Assembly: GCF_009739905.1 (NCBI RefSeq)
Contig: NZ_CP034279.1
Location: 3,720,001-3,784,000, forward strand
Source: Streptomyces ficellus
GTDB taxonomy: Bacteria; Actinomycetota; Actinomycetes; Streptomycetales; Streptomycetaceae
Length of the DNA stretch: 64,000 nucleotides
Direction of reading: 5' to 3'
Part shown: positions 31,941-40,419 of the stretch, piece by piece
Position numbering within the stretch: the stretch's first letter is position 1
Layout of the letters: each line of letters starts with the position of its first letter
Position numbers and translations under genes: made by a program
The notes under the pieces: model-generated
The model's input: only the letters and a program-made list of their open reading frames with translations
What the model was told of the DNA's origin: nothing
Database searches by the model: none

Positions 31941-32384
31941 CTACGACCTGGCCATCGGCAGCACCGGCTTCAGGTCGTCCCACCTGGCGATCTCGCAGCC
32001 GTTGGTGCGCGTGAAGTGGGCGTCGACGTCCTGCCCCTGCCAGGTGCCGGTGATGTGGGCGGTGGCGTCCCCGCCGTGCTGCTGGGTGCACATCTGGTCC
32101 TTGGCCACGGGGGCGAACGGGTCCTTGCCCTGCTCGGCCAGCTCGTCGAGCCGGTCGCACGCGCCCTGCACCCGCGGGTGGTTGCCCTCGGCGGTCCGCA
32201 GGCCGCACTTCAGCTCGAAGGTGCCGTCCGCCATCGGGTTGCCCGAGTGCTTCACGGTGACGGTCAGGCTGTCGGTGCCCGCGAGCAGCGGCAGCGGCAG
32301 CGGCCCGAGGGCCACGGCGGCGGGCGCGGCGGCACCGAGGGCGGCGAGGGAGGCGGCGGAGGTGAGGACGAGGCGGCGCAGCAT
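31941..32384 (-). CDS. Subtilisin-inhibitor-like (SSI family) secreted protease inhibitor
   Basis: 147 residues: signal peptide (about 1-26), then a single SSI domain. Landmarks: LTVTVKHSGN, FELKCGL, GACDRLDEL, MCTQQHGG and TWQGQDVDAHFTRTNGCEIARW. Four Cys form the two expected disulfides. Aligning on SSI (Cys71, P1 Met73), P1 falls on Gln in MCTQQ, which is atypical; most members have Met, Lys or Arg. AGGAG precedes ATG 32384. It likely restrains secreted subtilisin/trypsin-like proteases during development. Confidence 0.92.
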   Translation of the reverse strand: MLRRLVLTSAASLAALGAAAPAAVALGPLPLPLLAGTDSLTVTVKHSGNPMADGTFELKCGLRTAEGNHPRVQGACDRLDELAEQGKDPFAPVAKDQMCTQQHGGDATAHITGTWQGQDVDAHFTRTNGCEIARWDDLKPVLPMARS

Positions 32385-32633
32385 ACGAACTCCTGGGGGG
32401 TGCGGAACCGTCGGGATGCCCGGCATCCCTCACCCCACTAACGCTCCAGTCCCCGGCGCGTTGCGCAAGCCGGACACCGCCGCCCCGGTCGGACGAGCCC
32501 CGGTCGGACGAGGGATCGCCTTTGCCCTGGGCCCCGCCCGCCTAGTACCGTGGGCATCGATTGGTGACACCCCCTTGGACTGTGTCATCATCTGCACGCA
32601 CCACTCGCGCCTGCGCGGGTGCGGGCAAAAGCT

Positions 32634-32727
32634 GGAGGCGTCGCCTAGTCCGGTCTATGGCGCCGCACTGCTAATGCGGTTTGGGTCTTAAAGCCCATCG
32701 AGGGTTCAAATCCCTCCGCCTCCGCCA
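32634..32727 (+). tRNA. tRNA-Ser (anticodon GCU)
   Basis: Acceptor GGAGGCG (32634-32640) pairs with CGCCTCC (32717-32723), discriminator G, encoded CCA to 32727. Anticodon loop CTGCTAA; long variable arm; T loop TTCAAAT. Decodes AGC/AGU. Confidence 0.97.
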
Positions 32728-32734
32728 GCACCAC

Positions 32735-32766
32735 CCGAAGCCCCGGCCCCACGGCCGGGGCTTCGG
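32735..32766 (+). terminator. Hairpin terminator of tRNA-Ser(GCU)
   Basis: CCGAAGCCCCGGCC, loop CCAC, perfect complement; begins 7 nt after the tRNA CCA end. Confidence 0.85.
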
Positions 32767-33007
32767 TCGTTCCCGAACCGCTTCGGCCGGTCCCGAACCC
32801 TTTTCGCCCGTCCGGGGGACCGCCGCCCGGCCCCAGCTCGGCCTCAGGCCCGGCCCCCGCCCCGGCGCCCGCCGACCGCCCGACAGCCCCGCCAAGGGCG
32901 TTTGTGCAGGTCAGAGGGGGTGTGGCTAATGGATTTCGCGTCACGGCGCAGGTCATGTAATGTTGTTCCCGCAACGCCGACCGGGCAGAAAAGCCCGGGA
33001 AGCACAA

Positions 33008-33080
33008 GCACTCGTAGCTTAACGGATAGAGCATCTGACTACGGATCAGAAGGTTGCAGGTTCGAATCCTGCCGAGTGCA
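33008..33080 (+). tRNA. tRNA-Arg (anticodon ACG)
   Basis: 73 nt. Acceptor GCACTCG pairs with CGAGTGC, discriminator A33080. Anticodon loop CTACGGA, T loop TTCGAAT, no encoded CCA. A34 must be deaminated to inosine by TadA, encoded at 49989-50483 in this window, to read all CGU/CGC/CGA codons. Confidence 0.97.
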
Positions 33081-33086
33081 CAGCAA

Positions 33087-33120
33087 GCGAGAGGCCCCGG
33101 AGAAATCCGGGGCCTCTCGC
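33087..33120 (+). terminator. Perfect 15-bp hairpin terminator of tRNA-Arg
   Basis: GCGAGAGGCCCCGGA, loop GAAA, perfect complement. A nearly identical terminator recurs at 33973-33996. Confidence 0.88.
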
Positions 33121-33260
33121 GTTGTCGGGGTCCGTTGTCGGGGCGGGGCGTCGGGCGGGCTGTCGGGGTGTGCGGCAACGGGCGAGACGCATTTGATGTG
33201 CCCATGCCTTATGCGCTTGAGTGTCCACGTCAAACGGGCAAGAGTGACGAGGGGTTGACG

Positions 33261-33926
33261 TTGAGCAAGGCAGCACGGGGGATCGCGGCCGGAGTGGCGC
33301 TGATGGCTGTACTGACGGCGTGTGGTGGTTCGGACGACGGTCTGGACGCCTTCCGCGGGGACGGTGACAAGCCGCCGGTCACACTGACGCCGGACATGGT
33401 CCGCACCGCCCTCCCCAGCAAGGCGAGCGCACCGAAGGGCTTCCAGGGCGACGACATCGACGTCGAGGTCGGCGACGAGGCCGTCGAGGCGTGCAGCGAA
33501 TCGACCGAGGCCAACTGCGGCGGGCTGCTCAGCATGGGCTACACCGACTTCGACACGGACGACAGCGGCAGCAGCGGCAGCGGCAGCAGCTCCGACTACA
33601 ACGGTGAGGTCGTCTTCGGCATCATGGCCTTCCAGAGCCCGGACGACGCCAGGGCCACCTACAAGGCCGTGGTCGCCGAGGAGCGAGGCAAGGCCGAGAA
33701 GGACGGGCAGAAGGCGAAGCTGGTCAAGATCGAGGCGGGCGCCGAGGAGACCGAGGCCTTCGAGGACGCCGACGGCGAGACCATCGTCATGATGCGGATC
33801 GGCAGCGTCGTCGCCGTGGTGAACGGCGACGGCACCTTCGTGGCCAAGCCGGACTACAACGCCCTCGCGAAGCTCCAGATCGACCGGCTGAAGAAGACCG
33901 CGCAGGGCATCAACCCCGACGCGTGA
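33261..33926 (+). CDS. Lipoprotein of unknown function
   Basis: 221 residues from a TTG start (GAGGGG 7 nt upstream; no ATG/GTG is workable in this frame). The signal and lipobox read VALMAVLTACGGS. A Ser/Gly spacer (DDSGSSGSGSSS, about residue 100) splits two acidic domains. The second (VVFGIMAFQSPDDARATYKAVVAEE) looks like a compact alpha/beta fold. Cys pair CSESTEANC may form a disulfide. It is flanked on both sides by near-identical terminators. No named family recognised. Confidence 0.75.
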   Translation: MSKAARGIAAGVALMAVLTACGGSDDGLDAFRGDGDKPPVTLTPDMVRTALPSKASAPKGFQGDDIDVEVGDEAVEACSESTEANCGGLLSMGYTDFDTDDSGSSGSGSSSDYNGEVVFGIMAFQSPDDARATYKAVVAEERGKAEKDGQKAKLVKIEAGAEETEAFEDADGETIVMMRIGSVVAVVNGDGTFVAKPDYNALAKLQIDRLKKTAQGINPDA

Positions 33927-33972
33927 TCCGCGGAGCCTCCACGGCTCCGGCCAGGGCGCAGGACGCAGGACG

Positions 33973-33996
33973 TGGCCCCGGAGGGATCCGGGGCCT
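33973..33996 (+). terminator. Hairpin terminator after lipoprotein, near copy of the tRNA-Arg terminator
   Basis: GGCCCCGGA and TCCGGGGCC stem. The flanks (GGGGCCTCTTGCGTTGCC against GGGGCCTCTCGCGTTGTC) match the 33087-33120 terminator closely. Confidence 0.75.
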
Positions 33997-34043
33997 CTTG
34001 CGTTGCCGGCCCCGGCCCCCGCGCGGGGTCGTACCGTGGCCGC

Positions 34044-34913
34044 ATGGTGTGGCGGTGCAGGGGGATGCGGTGGGCCGGGGCGGGCGGCGAGCCCGTGCTG
34101 GTGTGGGAGGGCGGGCGGACCAGCGGGCTCGCGAGCGGGAGGGTGATCGCCTTCCGGGCGGTGGGCGAGCGGGGGTGTGCCGGGGCGCGGGGCAATCCCT
34201 GTCCCGTGGGTGCCGTGGTCGGGGGCCGGACGACCGGGGGACGGTGCGCCGAGTGCGCGCGGCTGGAGCGGGCCCGTTCGGTGGCCGCGGACACGATGGC
34301 GGACGACCCCCGGACGTACCGCGTGTACCTGGCGTGGTTCGGCGCCGGGATGGTGAAGGTCGGGATCACCGCCGAGGAGCGGGGCGACGCCCGGCTGCGG
34401 GAGCAGGGTGCCGTGGCGTACACCTGGCTGGGGCGGGGGCCGCTGATGGCGGCGCGGCGGACCGAGGAGGTGCTCGGTACCGCGCTGGGGGTGCCCGACC
34501 GGATCCCGTACGCCGCGAAGCGGGCCGCGCGCGTGGGGCTGCCCGGGGCGGGCGAGCGCGCGGCGGAGGTGACGGAGCTGTACCGGCGGGCCACGGACGT
34601 GCCGGGGTGGGCCGACACGCTGGAGCCGGCGCCGTTGCGGGTGGTCGACCAGGTGGAGGTCTTCCGGCTCGGCGCGGTGGAGCGGGTCGACGCGGTGGTG
34701 GGCGAGCTGGTCGACGGCGGGTGCGTCAGCGGGGCGGTCGTCGCCGCCGCCGGACCCGATCTGCACCTGGCGGCCGCCGACGGGCGGGCGCTGGTCCTCG
34801 ACACGCGGCTGATGACGGGGTGGGGGCTCGTCGCCGCGGAGGCGGGGGAGGCGACCACCGTGCCCGTCACCGCCGTGGCCCCGGCGCCCCCGCCGCAGGA
34901 CGGACTGTTCTGA
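34044..34913 (+). CDS. DUF2797 family protein
   Basis: 289 residues. N-terminal Cys motifs (ERGCAGARGNPCPVG and GGRCAECARLERARS, about 45-82) form a probable zinc ribbon. The central segment TYRVYLAWFGAGMVKVGITAEERGDARLREQGA resembles a GIY-YIG-like core: YRVYLAWFG and VKVGITAE with Arg downstream. It is therefore a candidate zinc-binding nuclease-like protein of unknown role. ATG 34044, weak ribosome site, possibly close to the transcription start. Confidence 0.78.
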   Translation: MVWRCRGMRWAGAGGEPVLVWEGGRTSGLASGRVIAFRAVGERGCAGARGNPCPVGAVVGGRTTGGRCAECARLERARSVAADTMADDPRTYRVYLAWFGAGMVKVGITAEERGDARLREQGAVAYTWLGRGPLMAARRTEEVLGTALGVPDRIPYAAKRAARVGLPGAGERAAEVTELYRRATDVPGWADTLEPAPLRVVDQVEVFRLGAVERVDAVVGELVDGGCVSGAVVAAAGPDLHLAAADGRALVLDTRLMTGWGLVAAEAGEATTVPVTAVAPAPPPQDGLF

Positions 34914-35056
34914 CGGCGTGCCCTGTCCGGCTCCGCCATCAGGTCTGCCCGGTCCGGTCCGCCCGGTCCGGTGTGACCGCGCCCCGGGTAAAGACTCGGA
35001 TCCTGATCTCCGGAGGGCCTGGACAGTGGCCCGCGCCCCGGCGGAGGGTGATCCAC

Positions 35057-35392
35057 ATGAGCGATCATCCTGTGAGCGGGCTCGAACCGCCTTACTACAC
35101 CGTCGTGTTCACCTCCCTGCGGACCGAGGACCAGGAGGGGTACGCGGACACCGCCGCGCGCATGGAGGAGCTGGTGCGGGAGGTGCCCGGCTTCCTCGGG
35201 TACGAGTCGGCCCGGACGCCCGGCGGCATCGGCATCACCGTCGGGTACTTCAAGGACGAGGAGGCCATCGCCGCCTGGCGGGCCGACGCCGAGCACCAGG
35301 GCGCGATGCGGCGCGGGCGCGCGGACTGGTACGAGCGGTACAGCGTGCACGTGGGCCGGGTCGAGCGGAGTTACGGCTTTGCCCGGGGATGA
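35057..35392 (+). CDS. Antibiotic-biosynthesis-monooxygenase (ABM) domain protein
   Basis: 111 residues, dimeric alpha-beta barrel fold: YYTVVFTSLRTEDQEGYADTAARMEELVREVPGFLGYES, then GIGITVGYFKDEEAIAAWRAD and ending with the WYERYSVHVGRVERSYGF strand. Cofactor-free monooxygenases and heme-degrading proteins share this fold, but many are of unknown activity. The next gene begins 14 nt before its stop, so the two are co-translated. Confidence 0.85.
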   Translation: MSDHPVSGLEPPYYTVVFTSLRTEDQEGYADTAARMEELVREVPGFLGYESARTPGGIGITVGYFKDEEAIAAWRADAEHQGAMRRGRADWYERYSVHVGRVERSYGFARG

Positions 35393-36260
35393 CGAGGCGC
35401 GGCAGGTCAGGGCGTTCTGGGAGCGGCTCGGGGCGCCGGGGCTCGTGGACGTCCACACGCACTTCATGCCGGAGCGCGTGCTGCGGAAGGTGTGGGCGTA
35501 CTTCGATTCCGCCGGGCCGCTGACCGGGACGGAGTGGCCCATCGTGTACCGCGAGGAGGAGGACCGGCGGGTCGAACTGCTGCGGGAGTTCGGGGTGCTG
35601 CGCTTCACGTCGATGGTCTACCCGCACAAGCCCGGGATGGCCGAGTGGCTCAACGCGTGGGCGGCGGACTTCGCCGCACGCGTCGAGGGGTGCCTGCGGA
35701 CGGCGACGCTCTTCCCGGAGGAGGGCGTGGAGCGGTACGTGGCGGAGGCGGTCGACGGGGGCGCCCGGGTGTTCAAGGCGCACGTGCAGGTCGGCGCGTA
35801 CGACCCGAACGACCCGCTGCTGGACGGCGCCTGGGGGCTGCTCGCCGGGGCGGGCGTACCGATCGTGATCCACTGCGGCTCCGGGCCCGCGCCGGGCAAG
35901 CACACCGGTCCCGGGCCGGTCGCCCGGCTGCTCGCCCGGCACCCGCGGCTGCGGCTGGTCGTGGCGCACATGGGGATGCCGGAGTACGCCGACTTCCTGA
36001 ATCTGGCCGAGCGGTACGAGGAGGTGCGGCTGGACACCACGATGGCGTTCACCGACTTCAGCGAGCGCCTGGCGCCCTTCCCGCCGGCCGAGCGGCCGCG
36101 GCTCGCGGACCTGGGCGACCGCATCCTGCTGGGGAGCGACTTCCCCAACATCCCCTACGGGTACCTCCATCAGCTCCAGGCGCTCCAGCGGCTCGGGATG
36201 GGCGACGACTGGCTGCGGGCGGTCTGCCACGACAACGGGGCCCGGCTGTTTTCTCAGTGA
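35379..36260 (+). CDS. Amidohydrolase-superfamily metal-dependent hydrolase
   Basis: 293-residue TIM barrel of the amidohydrolase_2 (ACMS decarboxylase-like) group. DVHTHFMPE gives the HxH metal pair; IVIHCGSGP, LVVAHMGMPEY and LLGSDFPNIPYG supply the later His and Asp ligands. The likely start is TTG 35379, preceded by GGAG at 8 nt and overlapping the ABM gene by 14 nt. Activity could be decarboxylase or hydrolase; pairing with an ABM gene suggests an aromatic or heterocyclic substrate, but that is weak inference. Confidence 0.88.
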   Translation: MPGDDEARQVRAFWERLGAPGLVDVHTHFMPERVLRKVWAYFDSAGPLTGTEWPIVYREEEDRRVELLREFGVLRFTSMVYPHKPGMAEWLNAWAADFAARVEGCLRTATLFPEEGVERYVAEAVDGGARVFKAHVQVGAYDPNDPLLDGAWGLLAGAGVPIVIHCGSGPAPGKHTGPGPVARLLARHPRLRLVVAHMGMPEYADFLNLAERYEEVRLDTTMAFTDFSERLAPFPPAERPRLADLGDRILLGSDFPNIPYGYLHQLQALQRLGMGDDWLRAVCHDNGARLFSQ

Positions 36261-36312
36261 ATTCACAGGGAGGCGAAAGAGGTCTCTCAGCGGCGTCCGG
36301 CAGCGTCGGACC

Positions 36313-37050
36313 ATGACCGTCACCTCGCCCCAGGGGCGCACCGACCCGCTCACACCCGACGGGAGTGCCGTACGGGTGCTCGTCGTCGACCACGAGGACT
36401 CGACGTCCGAGCTGCTGTCCTTGGCCCTGCGGTACGAGGGGTGGGAGGTGCGCGGTGCCGGGAACGGCGACGGGGCGGTGCGTGCCGCGCGGGCCTTCCG
36501 GCCGGACGTCGTCGTGCTGGACCTCATGCTGCCGGACGCGGACGCCCCGGCCGTGCTGCGCGAGGTGCGGCGCGAACTGCCCGGCGTGCCCGTGCTGTTC
36601 CTCACGGCCCGCGACTCCGGGACGGAGCGGATCGCGGGGCTGACGGCGGGCGGGGACGACGTCGTCTCCAAGCCGTTCGGCCTGGAGGAGGTCGTGGCGC
36701 GGCTGCGCGGGCTGGTCCGCCGGTCGGGTGCCGCACCGGCCCGGGGCGGGTCCGCTCTGGTGGTCGGGGACCTGGTGCTGGACGAGGACAGCCGCGAGGT
36801 GTCGCGGGGCGGACGTGCGATCCACCTCACCGCCACGGAGTTCGAGCTGCTGCGGTTCCTGATGCGCAACCCGCGCCGGGTGCTGAGCAAGGCGCAGATC
36901 CTGGACCGGGTGTGGAGCTACGACTTCGGGGGCCGGGCCAACGTGGTCGAGCTGTACGTCTCGTACCTGCGCAAGAAGATCGACGCGGGACGGGCGCCGA
37001 TGATCCACACGCGGCGGGGGGCGGGGTACCTGATCAAGCCGGGCGGGTGA
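36313..37050 (+). CDS. OmpR/PhoB-type response regulator (orphan)
   Basis: 245 residues. The receiver (about 20-132) has Asp26/Asp29 in VVDHED, phospho-acceptor Asp70 in VVLDLM, Thr in FLTARD and Lys in VSKPFG. The winged-helix output domain (about 145-243) contains TATEFELLRFLMRNPRRVLSKAQILDRVW. No histidine kinase lies adjacent, so the partner is unknown. It is 52 bp downstream of the amidohydrolase gene and upstream of the operator-controlled MFS pump. Confidence 0.93.
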   Translation: MTVTSPQGRTDPLTPDGSAVRVLVVDHEDSTSELLSLALRYEGWEVRGAGNGDGAVRAARAFRPDVVVLDLMLPDADAPAVLREVRRELPGVPVLFLTARDSGTERIAGLTAGGDDVVSKPFGLEEVVARLRGLVRRSGAAPARGGSALVVGDLVLDEDSREVSRGGRAIHLTATEFELLRFLMRNPRRVLSKAQILDRVWSYDFGGRANVVELYVSYLRKKIDAGRAPMIHTRRGAGYLIKPGG

Positions 37051-37094
37051 GGTGGCGACGGCTCGGCCGAAAATGCTTATACAGCGTAAGGCGA

Positions 37095-37141
37095 CTCCTT
37101 GTACGGTGTACGAGACCAAGTCCCGTACACCGTACAAGGAG
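37095..37141 (+). promoter_or_regulatory. Large TetR-type operator overlapping the MFS ribosome site
   Basis: CTCCTTGTACGGTGTACG (37095-37112) and its perfect complement (37124-37141), 11-nt spacer. Each arm contains GTACNNNGTAC, so two dimer sites may be present. The right arm ends in AAGGAG, the ribosome site of the pump gene. The regulator encoded at 38712-39464 is the likely ligand. Confidence 0.75.
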
Positions 37142-37149
37142 CCCTTCCC

Positions 37150-38682
37150 ATGACGGCGACCACCGCCGGGAACGACCGGAAGCCGCCCGCCGCCCCGACC
37201 GGCGGCCACCCGCAGCGCTGGCTGATCCTGGGCGTGATCTGTGTCGCCCAGCTCACCGTGCTGCTCGACAACACCGTCCTCAGCGTCGCGATCCCCTCCC
37301 TCACCAAGGAGCTCGACGCCTCCACCGCCGACATCCAGTGGATGATCAACGCGTACTCGCTCGTCCAGTCCGGCCTGCTCCTCACCGCCGGCAACGCGGC
37401 GGACCGCTACGGCCGCAAGAAGATGCTGCTCACCGGCCTCGCCCTGTTCGGCATCGGCTCCCTGGCCGCCGGACTCGCCCAGTCCAGCGCCCAGTTGATC
37501 GCCGCCCGCGCGGGCATGGGCGTCGGCGGCGCGCTGCTGATGACCACCACCCTCGCGGTCGTCGTCCAGATCTTCGACGACACCGAGCGCGTCAAGGCCA
37601 TCGCCCTGTGGTCCACGGTCAGCTCGCTCGGCTTCGCCGCCGGGCCGCTGCTCGGCGGGTTCGTGCTCGACCACTTCTGGTGGGGCGCGATCTTCCTGAT
37701 CAACATCCCCGTCGCGCTCGTCGGCCTCGTCGCCGTCGCCGCCCTCGTACCCGAGTCCAAGCACAAGCAGGGCGACCGGCCCGACCTCGTCGGTGCCGTG
37801 CTGTCGACGATCGGCATGACGGCGGTCGTCTACGCGATCATCTCCGGGCCCGACCACGGCTGGACCTCCGCCCAGGTCCTCGTCTCCGCCGTGCTCGGCG
37901 CGGCCGTGCTCGCCGCGTTCGCCCTGTGGGAGCTGCGCACCCCGCACCCCATGCTCGACATGCACTTCTTCCGCAACCAGCGGTTCGTCGGAGCCGTCGC
38001 GGGCGCCATCCTGGTCGCCTTCGGCATGACCGGCTCGCTGTTCCTGCTCACCCAGCACCTCCAGTTCGTCCTCGGGTACGGGCCCCTCGACGCGGGTCTG
38101 CGCACCGCGCCCCTCGCGCTCACCGTGGTGGTCCTCAACCTCACGGGCGTCGGCGCCCGGCTGCTGCCCAAGCTCGGTACGCCCGGCACCATCGCGCTCG
38201 GCATGGCCCTGGTCTCCGCCGGCCTCGCCGCGATCGCGGTCCTGGGCGGGTCGCACGGGTACGGCGGCATGCTGTTCGGGCTGGTCGTCATGGGCGCGGG
38301 CGTCGCGCTGTCCATGCCCGCCATGGCCAACGCCATCATGAGCGCCATCCCGCCGGAGAAGGCGGGCGTGGGCGCCGGCATCAACGGCACCCTCGCGGAG
38401 TTCGGCAACGGGCTCGGCGTCGCCGTCCTCGGCGCGGTGCTCAACTCCCGGTTCGCCGCGCTGGTGTCCGTGTCGGCCGTGTCCCTGCCCGCCGCGCTCG
38501 CCGCTGCGGACGGGCCGGCCGAGAGGGCCAGGATCTCCGACGCGTTCGCCTCCGGCCTGGAGACCAGCCAGCTGGTCGGCGCGGTGGCCGTGCTCGCGGG
38601 CGGTCTGCTGGCCGCGGTGCTGCTGCGGCGGGCCGAGCGCGCCGGCGCGAGCCCGTCCGGGCAGGCCGCCGCCGGGGCATAG
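37150..38682 (+). CDS. MFS drug-efflux transporter (DHA2/EmrB-QacA type)
   Basis: 510 residues, 14 predicted helices, proton-coupled multidrug export across the cytoplasmic membrane. Motif D1 is LDNTVLSVAIPSLTKEL, motif A is NAADRYGRKKMLLTG, and motif C lies near GFAAGPLLGG. ATG 37150 is 8 nt after the AAGGAG that forms part of the operator. It is followed 29 bp later by the TetR gene, the classical repressor-pump arrangement, so an inducing drug substrate is expected. Confidence 0.93.
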   Translation: MTATTAGNDRKPPAAPTGGHPQRWLILGVICVAQLTVLLDNTVLSVAIPSLTKELDASTADIQWMINAYSLVQSGLLLTAGNAADRYGRKKMLLTGLALFGIGSLAAGLAQSSAQLIAARAGMGVGGALLMTTTLAVVVQIFDDTERVKAIALWSTVSSLGFAAGPLLGGFVLDHFWWGAIFLINIPVALVGLVAVAALVPESKHKQGDRPDLVGAVLSTIGMTAVVYAIISGPDHGWTSAQVLVSAVLGAAVLAAFALWELRTPHPMLDMHFFRNQRFVGAVAGAILVAFGMTGSLFLLTQHLQFVLGYGPLDAGLRTAPLALTVVVLNLTGVGARLLPKLGTPGTIALGMALVSAGLAAIAVLGGSHGYGGMLFGLVVMGAGVALSMPAMANAIMSAIPPEKAGVGAGINGTLAEFGNGLGVAVLGAVLNSRFAALVSVSAVSLPAALAAADGPAERARISDAFASGLETSQLVGAVAVLAGGLLAAVLLRRAERAGASPSGQAAAGA

Positions 38683-38711
38683 CATCGGGCCAGGAACGAG
38701 GAGGAACGCCC

Positions 38712-39464
38712 ATGGTGTCGGCGCGACGGACGAGCGTGTGGCTGGAGGGCAAGTCGCGCCGGGCGCGGAAGGCCGAGCAGCCGTCCGGGCTCGACCGCGA
38801 GAGGATCACCGAGGCGGCCGTACGGCTGCTGGACGCGGAGGGACTGGCCAAGTTCTCGATGCGCAAGCTCGCGGCCGAGCTGGACGTGACCGCGATGTCG
38901 GTCTACTGGTACGTCGACACCAAGGACGACCTCCTGGAGCTGGCGCTCGACCGGGTGGTGGGCGAGATGCCCGTCCCCGGGGCCGGGCCGGAGGCGGACT
39001 GGCGCGAGCGGCTCCGGGAGGTGGCCACCTCCTACCGCGGCCTGTTCGTCTCCCACCCGTGGGTGTCGTCGCTGGTCGGCCACTTCCTCAACATCGGCCC
39101 CCGGTCGATGGAGTTCGCCCGCGCGGCCCAGCAGGTGATCGCCGACACCGGGCTCCCCCTGCACCTCCAGACCGGGGCCATGGCCTCGGTCTTCCAGTTC
39201 GTGTACGGCTTCGGCACCATCGAGGGCCAGTTCCGGGAGCGGTGCGCCGAGGCCGGGATGACCCAGGACGAGTACTTCGAGCACGCCATGGGAACGGTCC
39301 GGCAACGGCCCGGGTACGCGGAACACTTCGAGCGGGTCGAGCGGATGATGGAGGCCCGCGGCGGGGACACCGTGGGGGAGATGCGCGACCGGGACTTCCG
39401 GTTCGCCCTGGACCTCCAGATCGCGGGCATCGAGGCCATGGTGGCCCGGGGCGCCAGTTCCTGA
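38712..39464 (+). CDS. TetR-family transcriptional repressor of the adjacent pump
   Basis: 250 residues. The N-terminal HTH (about 27-75) contains RERITEAAVRLLDAEGLAKFSMRKLAAELDVTAMSVYWYVDTKDDLLEL. A C-terminal ligand-binding helical domain follows (FVSHPWVSSLVGHFLNIG). A basic N-terminal extension (SVWLEGKSRRARKAEQ) is typical of the tetracycline-repressor subgroup. It lies downstream of the MFS gene in one operon and probably binds the 37095-37141 repeat. Confidence 0.92.
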   Translation: MVSARRTSVWLEGKSRRARKAEQPSGLDRERITEAAVRLLDAEGLAKFSMRKLAAELDVTAMSVYWYVDTKDDLLELALDRVVGEMPVPGAGPEADWRERLREVATSYRGLFVSHPWVSSLVGHFLNIGPRSMEFARAAQQVIADTGLPLHLQTGAMASVFQFVYGFGTIEGQFRERCAEAGMTQDEYFEHAMGTVRQRPGYAEHFERVERMMEARGGDTVGEMRDRDFRFALDLQIAGIEAMVARGASS

Positions 39465-39475
39465 GTGGCCCGGGC

Positions 39476-40294
39476 TCAGCCCTGCGGCAGGGCCTCCCCC
39501 TGGACGGCCTGGACGTCCAGCTCCACGCGCAGCGTCGTACCGATGGCGGAGATCCCCGCCTGGAGCACCTGGTTGTAGTTCATCGCGAAGTCCTCCCGGC
39601 GCAGTTCGGCCGTCGCCCGGAACGCCGCCCGCACCCCGCCCCACGGGTCCGGACCCGTGCCCAGGTACGTGAGGTCGAGGTCGACGTCCCGCACGACGCC
39701 GTGCAGGGACAGGGCGCCGTGCACGGTCCAGCGGTCGGGGCCCGCGGGGCTGAGGGCGTGGCTGCGGTACGTGATCTCGGGGTACACCTCGACGTCCAGG
39801 AAGTCGGGCGACCTCAGGTGCTTGTCCCGCAGCCCGTTGCCCGTGTCGATGGACGCGGCCGATATCACCGCGTCCACCCGCGAGGCGGCGAGGTCGGGGG
39901 CGATCTCGATGCGCCCGCCGAAGCCGGTGAACCGCCCGTGCACGCTGGAGATGCCGAGGTGCTGCGCCACCGCGCCCACCGACGAGTGCGCCGGGTCCAG
40001 CGTCCAGACGCCCGGGGGCGGCAGTTCGACGCCGCCCGCCCGGGCGAGGACGACCCTGCCGACCTCGGCCCGGCCGCTCGCCGTCACCAGCGCGGTGACC
40101 GCCGCGGGGGCGTAGCCGACGGCCGTCACGATCACCGTGTACGGCCCGGCGGCGAGCGGCGCGTCCGCGGTGACGACGCCCTCGGCGTCGGCCTCGGCCC
40201 GCAGCACCTGCGCGCCGGTCATGTCGGTGACGGTCACCACGGCATGCTGAACGGCCCACCCGTCCCGCGTGCGTACCTGTGCGTGAAGTCCCAT
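39476..40294 (-). CDS. YceI-domain protein with N-terminal carboxypeptidase-regulatory-like domain
   Basis: 272 residues. Residues about 5-85 form a beta-sandwich like the CarboxypepD_reg domain (VRTRDGWAVQHAVVTVTDMTGAQVLRAEADAEGVV, GPYTVIVTAVGYAPA). The YceI lipocalin-like domain spans about 95-270 (WTLDPAHSSVGAVAQHLGISSVHGRFTGFGG), known to bind isoprenoid or other lipids. No signal peptide. Co-directional with the MFS-fusion gene 125 bp upstream, which carries the same regulatory-like domain several times, suggesting a shared origin or function. Confidence 0.85.
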   Translation of the reverse strand: MGLHAQVRTRDGWAVQHAVVTVTDMTGAQVLRAEADAEGVVTADAPLAAGPYTVIVTAVGYAPAAVTALVTASGRAEVGRVVLARAGGVELPPPGVWTLDPAHSSVGAVAQHLGISSVHGRFTGFGGRIEIAPDLAASRVDAVISAASIDTGNGLRDKHLRSPDFLDVEVYPEITYRSHALSPAGPDRWTVHGALSLHGVVRDVDLDLTYLGTGPDPWGGVRAAFRATAELRREDFAMNYNQVLQAGISAIGTTLRVELDVQAVQGEALPQG

Positions 40295-40419
40295 TCCCGT
40301 TTCTCTCCTCGTACGAAAGCGGGGCGGCAGGCCGTCCCCTGCCTGCCGCCCCCACCCGCCCACGCCTCCGCTCGACGCGCGGCCGGGGGTCTGTCGGGCC
40401 GTGTACCCGGACCCGGTGG

